NCBI RefSeq assembly: GCF_011045835.1
Contig: NZ_CP047350.1
Span: 107,209-171,208, forward strand
From: Proteus terrae subsp. cibarius
GTDB lineage: Bacteria > Pseudomonadota > Gammaproteobacteria > Enterobacterales > Enterobacteriaceae
Length of the DNA: 64,000 bases
Direction of reading: 5' to 3'
The notes beneath the pieces are model-generated. The model was not told the DNA's origin, ran no database searches, and saw only the letters and a list, made by a program, of their open reading frames with translations. A program made the translations under genes and the position numbers. Below are positions 32,599-40,300 of this stretch, piece after piece; the stretch's first letter is position 1; every line of letters begins with the position of its first letter.

Positions 32599-32745
32599 AT
32601 GAACAAATTCCAAGACTTTAAGTTGGTTTATCGTCAAGGTGGTCGTCGCTTAGAGCGTGTCTTTAAGGACACTCTTTACGCGAATGTGAAGCGTGTCGCT
32701 GACTCGTTTCCTCCGACCGTTCTTTGGCGCATTCAGCCAGCGTAA
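32599..32745 (+). CDS. 48-residue basic protein
   Basis: MNKFQDFKLVYRQGGRRLERVFKDTLY... ending LWRIQPA, 48 residues, basic with many Arg/Lys. The start is set by CTGGAGG and a complete leader, supporting real expression. May bind nucleic acid; not recognised. Confidence 0.6.
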   Translation: MNKFQDFKLVYRQGGRRLERVFKDTLYANVKRVADSFPPTVLWRIQPA

Positions 32746-32786
32746 AACTCGGAACCTTAAAGCTCGGCTTTGGCCGTGACCTTTCA

Positions 32787-32851
32787 ATAACCCATGCGGG
32801 TACACTTCCCCGCACGGGGTAGGTGTACCCATTAACTTTGGAGTACACCTT
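32787..32851 (+). promoter_or_regulatory. Structured leader of gene 32852
   Basis: Hairpin GCGGG-TACACTTC-CCCGC; segment B AGGTGTAC pairs perfectly with GTACACCT before the ATG and with TACACT of the loop. Loop and ribosome-site arm share GTACAC. Confidence 0.78.
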
Positions 32852-33238
32852 ATGAACCAAGTAGCTAAATTGGACCTCGCCCAAATCCGTCAACAAGCCA
32901 TCAATGATGGTCTGCTGGTGGACCAATCTTCCATCGGTAAACAAGCTGGTTTCCTGACCAATGTGGCAGTGACCCCGGCAATTGTCGATGGAGTATTTGG
33001 TGCAGATGGTAAGCACTCGGTAGAAGACTTCCTTTTCATGTTTTTGCAGCTTTGTGTTGCTCAAACAAAGGTCGCTTTTACCGACAACAAGAATTGGGGA
33101 AAGATTCGTCTTTATTACCCCATGCCCACTGTAGATGGCTTTTTCAAACCCACTGAGGTTGTGATTAAGTCAGATCCTGTAACCGCAGATGTCACAATCA
33201 TGATGGCCTCGGAAGATGGCACTCATTTGTGCTTGTGA
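32852..33238 (+). CDS. DUF6573-like protein of unknown function
   Basis: 128 residues: MNQVAKLDLAQIRQQAINDGLLVDQSSIGKQAGFLTNVAVTPAIVDGVF. The QAINDGLLVD...GFLTNVAVTPAIVD pattern recalls a small plasmid/phage family with AIxDGVLVD and VAVTxAVW motifs. The family number is a memory-based guess. Function unknown. Confidence 0.5.
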   Translation: MNQVAKLDLAQIRQQAINDGLLVDQSSIGKQAGFLTNVAVTPAIVDGVFGADGKHSVEDFLFMFLQLCVAQTKVAFTDNKNWGKIRLYYPMPTVDGFFKPTEVVIKSDPVTADVTIMMASEDGTHLCL

Positions 33239-33277
33239 TATTCACAAAATTCGCCTCCGTTTCGGGGGCGACCTTTT

Positions 33278-33415
33278 TAAACCCCTCGCCGGGGAGTTCT
33301 CCCCGGCTGGGGAGCCTCCTTGGCACATTCTCCCGGTGTCGGGGTTTCCTTAAAACCCTGGCGACGGGGGTTTAAGGAAGCCTCGATGCTGGGGTTCACG
33401 CTAAGGAGAAAACCT
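33278..33415 (+). promoter_or_regulatory. Extended leader of the primase-like gene
   Basis: About 140 bases: hairpin CCGGGGAG-ttCTCCCCGG (approximate), then ggggtttccttaaaaccctgg and gggggtttaaggaagcc, in which GGTTTCCTTAAAACCC and GGTTTAAGGAAGCC are mutually complementary (TTCCTTAAA/TTTAAGGAA). The start has CTAAGGAG. A larger variant of the leader family. Confidence 0.5.
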
Positions 33416-35143
33416 ATGTCTTACTACAAAGCTGACACCGTTCGTGAAGCTGCAAACGGAAACTGGCTATTCATCCTGGCGGCCCTAGCGCCCCATCTTG
33501 AACCAGCTCTCCGTAAACCTGGTCGTCATGTTTCTTGTCCTATCCACGGCGGGAAAGATGGCTTCCGACTGTTCAAGGATGCCCACCTGACTGGTGGCGG
33601 CGTATGCAATACATGCGGTGCCAATCATGATGGTTTTGAGCTGCTGATGTGGCTCAATAACTGGGACTTTAAACAGTGCCTGAGCGAGGTTGGTGATTAT
33701 CTGGGCGTTGAGAAAGAGCAACCCCAGTATCAACAAGCCGCTGCACCGACACGAGCTCCTGTCCAGGCCAAAGCGCCTGTTCAGCAAGAGCCTATGAAGG
33801 TGAATAACAAGGTTCTCGATTCCAAGAATCGTAAAAAATCCATTGCCGGTACTCTGATTGCCCACGGTAAAGCTCCTTATGAGCATAACGAAGACAACGA
33901 GCTCAGCTACTTTGCCTTCATCCGTGACAAGAGCGGTTTGGAACGCACCATCTGGGGCGTGGATCTTGAAAGAGCCATTGGTGAAAGTGAAGCCAAGTAT
34001 GGGGATGAGATCGTCATGACAAACCTCGGGCGCGAGCCTGTAACTGTCGTCGTTGAAGTTAAGGACGAGCAGGGGAATGTTGTGAGAGAACAACCTATGC
34101 AAACGCATCGCAACACCTGGCTGGTGGAACGTCGCGGCGCTACGGTAACGCAGTTCCGCGCTCGCTCGAACGGTGGTGTTGAGCCGGTGAGTCACCATGT
34201 TGAGTCGGCCCCTGTGGTCAACCGCACGGTAGAAGCTCCGGCACCGCAAGTACAACATGCGGCCACACAACCGGAAGAGCAAAGCAGCGAAAACAAGCCG
34301 AAAGTTGTTCCGATGTTTCGTGAACAACCTAAGCCTTGGCTGCTTGAGCTCCAAGAAGAAATGGAGAAGAGAATGGAGCGCGAACGCGCTTACAGTGCTC
34401 GTCTCCGTGAGAAAATCGAGAAGGTATGGAACGAGTGTTTGCCGTTCTCCAGTCATGTGACTGAGCCAATGCGTCTGTACTTCAAAAACCGCGAGCTTCT
34501 GTTCAAGGTTGATGAAGTAGAAAAAACAGACTGTCTGCGGTTCAATCCGGCTATGGCCTACTACGACGAAGATGGCAATGAAGTTGGGAAATTCCCGGCT
34601 ATCGTCTGCGCTATCCGAGATGTGGAAGGCAACCTGGTAACGCTCCACCGCACCTATCTCACCCAAAACGGTAAAAAAGCCAAGGTCGGCAACGCCAAGA
34701 AGATGATGCCCATTCCTGACGGTTTGGATGTCAATGGCGCGGCCATCCGCCTCGGTGAACCGACTGAGGGTATCCTGGGTGTTGCAGAAGGGCTGGAAAC
34801 AGCCCTGTCAGCTTATCGAGTCACTCAAATCCCGGTTTGGTCAACGGTCAATGCGACCCTGATGGAGTCCTTCGAGGTTCCAGAAGGTGTTCACACCGTA
34901 CTGATCTGGGCTGACAAAGATAAGTCTGTGACTGGTGAGAAGTCAGCGAACGTGCTGAAAGCCAAGCTGGAGAAGCGCGGCATTCGTGTGTACGTCCTGC
35001 TGCCTAAACTCCCGATCCCGCCCAGAGCGAAAGGGATTGACTGGAACGATGTCCTGATGAGTCAGGGAAGCCTCGGTTTCCCGAATGCTCGCTACCTGCG
35101 CGATTTCATTGCGAGAAGGAGAGCTGAGTATGGCCGTCATTGA
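33416..35143 (+). CDS. Toprim/primase-type protein with zinc finger
   Basis: 575 residues from MSYYKADTVREAANGNW. Zinc-binding CPIHGGKDGFRLFKDAHLTGGGVCNTCG at residues 40-66, CHC2-like, as in TraC/DnaG-type primases. Low-complexity middle. The C-terminal Toprim-like domain has GVAEGLETALSAY (Glu of Toprim) and VLIWADKDKS (DxD position). Likely a DNA primase or primase-helicase accessory acting after transfer or at replication; no helicase domain is seen. A start at 33320 would run through the leader. Confidence 0.7.
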   Translation: MSYYKADTVREAANGNWLFILAALAPHLEPALRKPGRHVSCPIHGGKDGFRLFKDAHLTGGGVCNTCGANHDGFELLMWLNNWDFKQCLSEVGDYLGVEKEQPQYQQAAAPTRAPVQAKAPVQQEPMKVNNKVLDSKNRKKSIAGTLIAHGKAPYEHNEDNELSYFAFIRDKSGLERTIWGVDLERAIGESEAKYGDEIVMTNLGREPVTVVVEVKDEQGNVVREQPMQTHRNTWLVERRGATVTQFRARSNGGVEPVSHHVESAPVVNRTVEAPAPQVQHAATQPEEQSSENKPKVVPMFREQPKPWLLELQEEMEKRMERERAYSARLREKIEKVWNECLPFSSHVTEPMRLYFKNRELLFKVDEVEKTDCLRFNPAMAYYDEDGNEVGKFPAIVCAIRDVEGNLVTLHRTYLTQNGKKAKVGNAKKMMPIPDGLDVNGAAIRLGEPTEGILGVAEGLETALSAYRVTQIPVWSTVNATLMESFEVPEGVHTVLIWADKDKSVTGEKSANVLKAKLEKRGIRVYVLLPKLPIPPRAKGIDWNDVLMSQGSLGFPNARYLRDFIARRRAEYGRH

Positions 35144-35408
35144 TGTCTCGAAGGTTGATACAACGCCTGGTAACGACGCGGTGTGCCCCTTTTCTCCCCC
35201 TGAGGGGTGGGAGGGGGACTCTGCGGCCTACGTTGAGCTTATGCGGTCTCGGTATCGTCATCTGATGCACGGCCAGAGAATGATGGTGACAGCCTCCTTC
35301 GCAAGAAGGGAGCCTATCCAAGTTACTGGCCCGTTTGCTGATGAAGCGACGAAGATCATTAACTCAATGAAGATGAACAAGGCGAAGCCAACAGCTTTGT
35401 CTGCCTAA
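35130..35408 (+). CDS. Protein of unknown function
   Basis: 92 residues overlapping the end of the primase-like gene by 14 bases (AAGGAGAG upstream), thus coupled. MAVIDVSKVDTTPGNDAVCPFSPPEGWEGDS...; basic RRMM-like middle SRYRHLMHGQRMMVTASFARRE. Not recognised. Confidence 0.6.
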   Translation: MAVIDVSKVDTTPGNDAVCPFSPPEGWEGDSAAYVELMRSRYRHLMHGQRMMVTASFARREPIQVTGPFADEATKIINSMKMNKAKPTALSA

Positions 35409-35410
35409 AA

Positions 35411-35480
35411 CTTTAACCCTGAGGGGGTGTTCATGCCCTCTCGGGCATGATTCGCCTCCTCTTCAACTATGGAGGTAATC
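35411..35480 (+). promoter_or_regulatory. Structured leader of gene 35481
   Basis: Hairpin GAGGGGG...GCCCTC; segment B GATTCGCCTCC pairs with GGAGG-taATC before the ATG. Confidence 0.6.
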
Positions 35481-35720
35481 ATGAAAAAGTTTTTGCGTAT
35501 TAAGACGTGGTTTGTGCGTCTTTTCTCTCCTGACAAGAAGACTCTGGGAGCTATCGGTGAAGACCTGCGTAAGGTCGCCGTAACAGCCATCGGTGTCGGT
35601 ATTGTAGGATTGGCTGTATCTGGGGACACTATAACCGTCAAAGAAGCCGGTTTGGTGTTGGTCATTGGGGTTATCCTGTGGATCTATGGTATAATCTTAA
35701 CCAAGGTCAGCAATTCCTAA
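35481..35720 (+). CDS. Small membrane protein
   Basis: 79 residues: basic N-terminus (MKKFLRIKTWFVRLFSPDKK), then two hydrophobic stretches (VAVTAIGVGIVGLAV and AGLVLVIGVILWIYGIIL). Probably an inner-membrane hairpin. Not recognised. Last leader-bearing gene of the block. Confidence 0.65.
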   Translation: MKKFLRIKTWFVRLFSPDKKTLGAIGEDLRKVAVTAIGVGIVGLAVSGDTITVKEAGLVLVIGVILWIYGIILTKVSNS

Positions 35721-35729
35721 GGGGGTCAA

Positions 35730-35846
35730 ATGGACGCTTTCACATTAGGCATGTTGGGGTTGCTCATTTTTTTCACTGTCGTCACTGGCGGCAGTCTGTA
35801 TCTCTACCATGAGAAACAGAAGGAAAAAAAGCATCACAACGCCTAA
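35730..35846 (+). CDS. 38-residue single-span membrane protein
   Basis: MDAFTLGMLGLLIFFTVVTGGSLYLYHEKQKEKKHHNA from an ATG with AAGGGGG upstream, nine bases after the previous stop. One transmembrane helix with a Lys/His-rich cytoplasmic tail. Pairs naturally with the preceding two-span protein. Confidence 0.6.
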   Translation: MDAFTLGMLGLLIFFTVVTGGSLYLYHEKQKEKKHHNA

Positions 35847-35869
35847 AGAGTAACTGCGATAATGAACGT

Positions 35870-35897
35870 AAAGGCCAGCAATAGCTGGCCTTTTTTT
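35870..35897 (+). terminator. Intrinsic terminator ending the 7-36 kb block
   Basis: AAAGGCCAGC-aata-GCTGGCC followed by seven T residues. Confidence 0.9.
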
Positions 35898-35915
35898 ATA
35901 CTTGCAGTTTGAAGT

Positions 35916-35951
35916 GTTACATGTCACGATGAAGTTGGTGTGACATGTAAC
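35916..35951. promoter_or_regulatory. Paired matS-like operator before the MatP-like gene
   Basis: GTTACATGTCAC (35916-35927) and its exact inverted copy GTGACATGTAAC (35940-35951), 12 bases apart. Each is itself close to a palindrome of the GTGAC..GTCAC type, and GTGAC-RNY-GTCAC is the chromosomal matS consensus. It overlaps the likely promoter/translation start, so autoregulation is expected. Confidence 0.7.
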
Positions 35952-35966
35952 GGTAAAGGTGTTTTT

Positions 35967-36341
35967 TTGAAAGTATCCAATGAAGATGCTCAGGCTACGG
36001 CGATCTATCTCCTCAGAGCTGCTTCGCGCCCAGCTTTCTGGCGTGACGTCCCATTCGATAAGAAACTTGAAGCCGTGGACAGCCTGAACAGCATGGGGCG
36101 ATCACCATCAGAACTCACTGAATGGATTAATAAATATCTGACAGCAGAGCAAATCAATAAACTCGGGACATCAATTAGGCAACGTCGCAGAAGGGGATAT
36201 GGTGTTGGTAAAAGCATAACTATAAGCGATAAAGCCCACAGGATTTTGAAGCGGTTGGCAGAAGTCGATGGTTGCAATTTGTCAGAAGTGATAGAGAAAC
36301 GCCTAGCCCGAGCTTATAAAAATACTTGGGACCACAAATAG
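35967..36341 (+). CDS. MatP-like ribbon-helix-helix DNA-binding protein
   Basis: 124 residues from the TTG preceded by GTAAAGG; a GTG at 35940 falls in the operator. The sequence follows MatP: a helical N-terminal domain (KKLEAVDSLNSMGRSPSELTEWINKYLTAEQINKLGTSIRQRRRR) corresponds to MatP [36 protein letters not shown], then an RHH KSITISDKAHRILKRLAEVDGCNLSEVIEKRL. MatP organises the chromosome terminus through matS. Here it is autonomous, between terminators, with its own inverted matS-like pair. Could organise plasmid DNA or act only as a repressor. Confidence 0.7.
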   Translation: MKVSNEDAQATAIYLLRAASRPAFWRDVPFDKKLEAVDSLNSMGRSPSELTEWINKYLTAEQINKLGTSIRQRRRRGYGVGKSITISDKAHRILKRLAEVDGCNLSEVIEKRLARAYKNTWDHK

Positions 36342-36355
36342 AGTGGCACTAGGGG

Positions 36356-36384
36356 TTGCATTTTTAAAACCCGTGGTAGCATCT
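36356..36384 (+). promoter_or_regulatory. Promoter of gene 36455
   Basis: TTGCATTTTT...CCGTGG-TAGCAT, sharing the TTGCATTTTT box and extended TGG/TGA -10 spacing with the leftward promoters at 6209-6235 and 58250-58276. Confidence 0.55.
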
Positions 36385-36454
36385 AAATGAACCCTAACGA
36401 ATAGGGGTGCTGGCGGCGATGCCGACCATTATCCCGATAATGGAGAAATAGACC

Positions 36455-37180
36455 ATGATGACACTGACTACTGTCTCGAAGAAAACTTCTAATAATTCAG
36501 CCCTTGTATTCTGGCGCGTTGGTACAAAACGGAAAGGCATCCTTGATGTTCGTATTGATTTTGACAACGAGGAGGCAGATCTTTTGGCTGAGCTCGTAGC
36601 CATTCGCTATCTGGCGCTGGACAAACAGGTTTTTTGCAGAGAGCCAGGTGCTGGTGCTGGTTACAAGCTGGTGGTATCCAAAGGTGCGATTAAAAAGCTG
36701 GCGCTGGGCAAATCCACCAAGGAGTTTGCATTCAAGTTTGCGGCTTGCCTCACTGGACGTTTAAAGGGCGCTACTATTGAAGTTTCGCAGAGCATGGAGT
36801 TTATGGATGAGCCGGGTGAGGGCAACGTTGAGCTCCTCGATGTGGACAAGCAAGCCTATACTCAAACCCATGACGAAATCTCTACACCGGCCATTGGTCC
36901 CGTCCTTGTTACTCAACATGCCATCGATCAGTATCAGGCCCGGATAACCTCTGGAGACCCTAAAAAACCGTGGGCCTCACTCGTTGGTCGCCTCCAGCAT
37001 CCAGAGTTACAGGTTCAACCCTTTGACGAGAAAGTGGCTCGCCATAAAGCCAGAAAGTATGGCCGCGTAGATAACGTGGAAGTCTGGGGCCATAGAGATT
37101 CCAAGTTCAAGTACCTGATGGTGATCAACGACGACAACCAAAAACGTGTTCTTGTCACAGTGTTTGAGCGAAATGAGTAA
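36455..37180 (+). CDS. Protein of unknown function
   Basis: 241 residues, soluble. The last third (TQHAIDQYQARITSGDPKKPW...YGRVDNVEVWGHRDSKFKYLMVINDDNQKRVLVTVFE) has the His-x2-Arg/Tyr and final beta-strand pattern of small RelE/DUF4258-like folds. That is only a resemblance. Monocistronic, between the MatP-like gene and rhs, with a promoter shared with two surface-type genes. Ribosome site GGAGAAATAGACC. Confidence 0.6.
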   Translation: MMTLTTVSKKTSNNSALVFWRVGTKRKGILDVRIDFDNEEADLLAELVAIRYLALDKQVFCREPGAGAGYKLVVSKGAIKKLALGKSTKEFAFKFAACLTGRLKGATIEVSQSMEFMDEPGEGNVELLDVDKQAYTQTHDEISTPAIGPVLVTQHAIDQYQARITSGDPKKPWASLVGRLQHPELQVQPFDEKVARHKARKYGRVDNVEVWGHRDSKFKYLMVINDDNQKRVLVTVFERNE

Positions 37181-37230
37181 CCTGCTTCTCATTTGTTCTG
37201 AATACACAACCTCTCCAAATCACGTATTCA

Positions 37231-37245
37231 TACCCTAAAAGGGCA
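37231..37245 (+). promoter_or_regulatory. Candidate AcaCD/FlhDC-type operator before rhs
   Basis: TACCCTAAAAGGGCA followed by aaaacgcagtcg, 68 bases before the rhs start. Confidence 0.5.
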
Positions 37246-37312
37246 AAAACGCAGTCGTTGATAACGACTCTCCCACCTGAAAATAGCTCCAGCATAAAAA
37301 CTGGAGCTGTAA

Positions 37313-40300
37313 ATGAGATCGAGACCTTCCCTTTTACTGATGCGAAACCTGCGGTCATTGGCCGTTGTGGTGCTCGCAACTTTGCCATGCGTTGCTTTTG
37401 CACAATGGCGGGTTGTAGCCGTGAGCACCGAAGTAGACAAAATGCGCTTCAACACCATCATAGACGCGCATTCCTTCATGAAGAATTATCGCTCTGGTGA
37501 GGAGCAAGGGAAGGGAACGCCAGTTGGGGATGCGCTTTATCCGGTTGCCAGTTATGGTGATGGCCGTTATGTCTCCAGGATCTGTTTTAAGTATCTAGGT
37601 GCTACTGGCGATTATGACCCCACTACCTGCACTGGCGACCCAGCTACGGTCTACTGGCGCTCAACCTATGTTCTGCCGGGTGAGATGGATAAAACACCGT
37701 TCCTGGACAGGGATCTCGGCTTACCAACAACGACCATGTGTGTAGGGAACCCTATCCATCTTGGCACCGGCAACAAGTTCCAGGCTGAACTGGATTATCA
37801 AAGCGGAGGCTCCGACCCTTTCACATTCACCAGATACTACAATAGCCACCTTCCTGATGAAGAGCTCGGCGGCTGGCGGCATACCTACTCGCGGAGCGTC
37901 GAGGTCAACGCCTCGAAGTACGGTGAGAACATGGTTGTCCTGCACCGGCCAGAAGGGCAACAACTCGCGTTCTACAACTCGTCCTCTGTCTGGGTGCCAA
38001 CATGGAAAACCGATGATACCTTGACGAAGGATGCTACCGGCTGGCGTTACACTCAATCTGACGGGGTAGTCGAGGCCTATGATGAAACCGGACGACTGAC
38101 CGGCATCGAGAAGCCCAACGGCAATCACATCACCCTGAGCTATCTGAACGGAGAGCTATCCTCGATCACTGACGGCTTTGGCCGCAACATCCAGTTCCAG
38201 CATCAAGATGGCCGCATGGTCAGTGTCACCGATCCTGCTGGTGGCAGTATTCAGTACCAGTACAACAGCGCTGGCAAGCTGGCGGAAGTGATCTACCAGG
38301 ACAATACGAGCCGCAGCTATCTCTACGATGACCCGAATGCACCGGGTTTGCTCTCTGGGCTGGTGGACGAGAACGGCAACCGTTTCGCCACATGGGGATA
38401 TGATGCTCAGGGGATGGCAGTTCTAAGTGAACACGCCGGGGGCGCAGAGAAGACTCAGGTAAGCTACAACGCTGACGGAAGCGTCTCTGTCACCAACGCC
38501 CTCGGCCACGTTCAGCGATATACCTACAGCCGTCACAACGGGATGCTCAAGCCTGATGTTGTTGAGGGTGCGCCGTGTACCGGCTTTGTGGGAGGCAAGG
38601 AAACCTACGTCTACGACAGCAAAGGCCTCGTCTCCAGCATTACAGATCGTGCTGGACAGAAGCGCACGTTCACCCATAACGACCGGGGATTGGAAACCAC
38701 CCAGATAGACCAGGATGGGGGCAAGGTTACGACCGACTGGCTTCCTTCCAAGTCGCTCCCTGCAAAAATCACGGAACCAACCAGGATCACTGAGCTTACC
38801 TACGACACTCATCTCCGGGTGATAAGCCGCAAGGTCACAGATCGCAGCTCGGGCGCTTCCCGGACATGGACCTACACCTATGCCCCTGTTGGTACAGGAA
38901 AGCCGAGCCTGTTGGCCTCGGTTGATGGTCCGCGCACCGACGTCAGCGATGTTACGACATTTGACTACGATGACCAGGGCAACCTGATCCGGACAACAAA
39001 CGCGCTGGGGCAGGTGATGCAGTTTGGTGACTACGACGCGAACGGTCGCGCCGGGACCATTCAGGGCGTCAACGGTGTAACCCAAACCCTCACCTATGAC
39101 GCCAGAGGAAGACTTGTCAGCTCCACTGGACCAGAAGGAACCACGGCCTACAACTATGATGCTGTGGGCCTCCTGAGCTCGCTGACTAAGCCAAATGGTG
39201 CAACCGTCAGCTATGAGTACGACGCTGCACATCGGCTGGTGGCGGAAACAGATGCACAGGGCAACCGGCGCGAGCTTGAGCTCAATGACCTCGGGAACCC
39301 AGTAGAAGAGCGACTGCTCGATGCGCTGGGCCAGACCCGTTGGATAGAGCGCCGGATCTTCAACGAAATCGGCTGGCTCTCCAGTGTCTCCGACGCCTAT
39401 AGCAATCAGTCATCGTTTTCCTACGATGTGGTGGCAAACCTGATACAGGAGACCAGTCCCTCTGGTAACACACACTCCTACAAGTACGACGGCTTCCATC
39501 ACCGGACACAAACGACCGATCCACTCGGGAAGGTCACGCAGGTGCTCTACAAGGATACCGGCGATGTTTACCGTGTCTCCGACCCTCGTTCGCGCCTGAC
39601 CTACTACAGCTACAACGGCTTTGGCGAAGTGACTCAGGTCCGGAGCCCGGACACCGGCACCACCGACATTACCTATGACGAAGCCGGTAACGTGGCAACG
39701 CGCAAGACGGCCAAGGGACAAACCACAAGCTACAGCTACGACGCGCTGAACCGGATCATCGAGGCATCCAGCGGTGTCGCTGGCGAATCGCCAATTCTGT
39801 ACGGGTACGACGAAGCAACCTCACCATACGGCATGGGCCGCTTGACCTCAGTCGATGATGGCAACGGTGTCCGGAGATATGGCTATACACCCGAAGGATG
39901 GTTGGCTTACGAGACCTGGGAAACCCACGGGCAGAGCCTTACTACCCAGTACCAATACGATGGTGCAGGCCTCATCACGAAGATCACGTATCCCAGTGGT
40001 CGTGAGGTTTCCTACACCCGTGATTTAGCCGGTGACGTCATCGAGGTGGCAACGACACAAGCAGGCACCACAACAAGCCTGGCAAGCCAGATCGAGCGAG
40101 CGCCCTTTGGCCCCGTCACCAGTATGGTCAGATGGAACGGCATTTCAGAAAGTCGCTCTTTGGATCTCAATTACCGAGTCACCGGCATCGACGCTACTAG
40201 AGTGCATTCGCTGGTCTATCGGTACACGCCAGACTCGTTGATTTCAGCCATAGACGACAATCTCAGCTCATCAGTCAATCAGTCACTCGGTTATGACGCG

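Noticed and set aside
33485..34666. Long leftward frame of 393 codons opposite the primase-like gene
   Set aside because: It is the antisense shadow of a gene with clear zinc-finger and Toprim motifs, with no ribosome site or recognisable domain.
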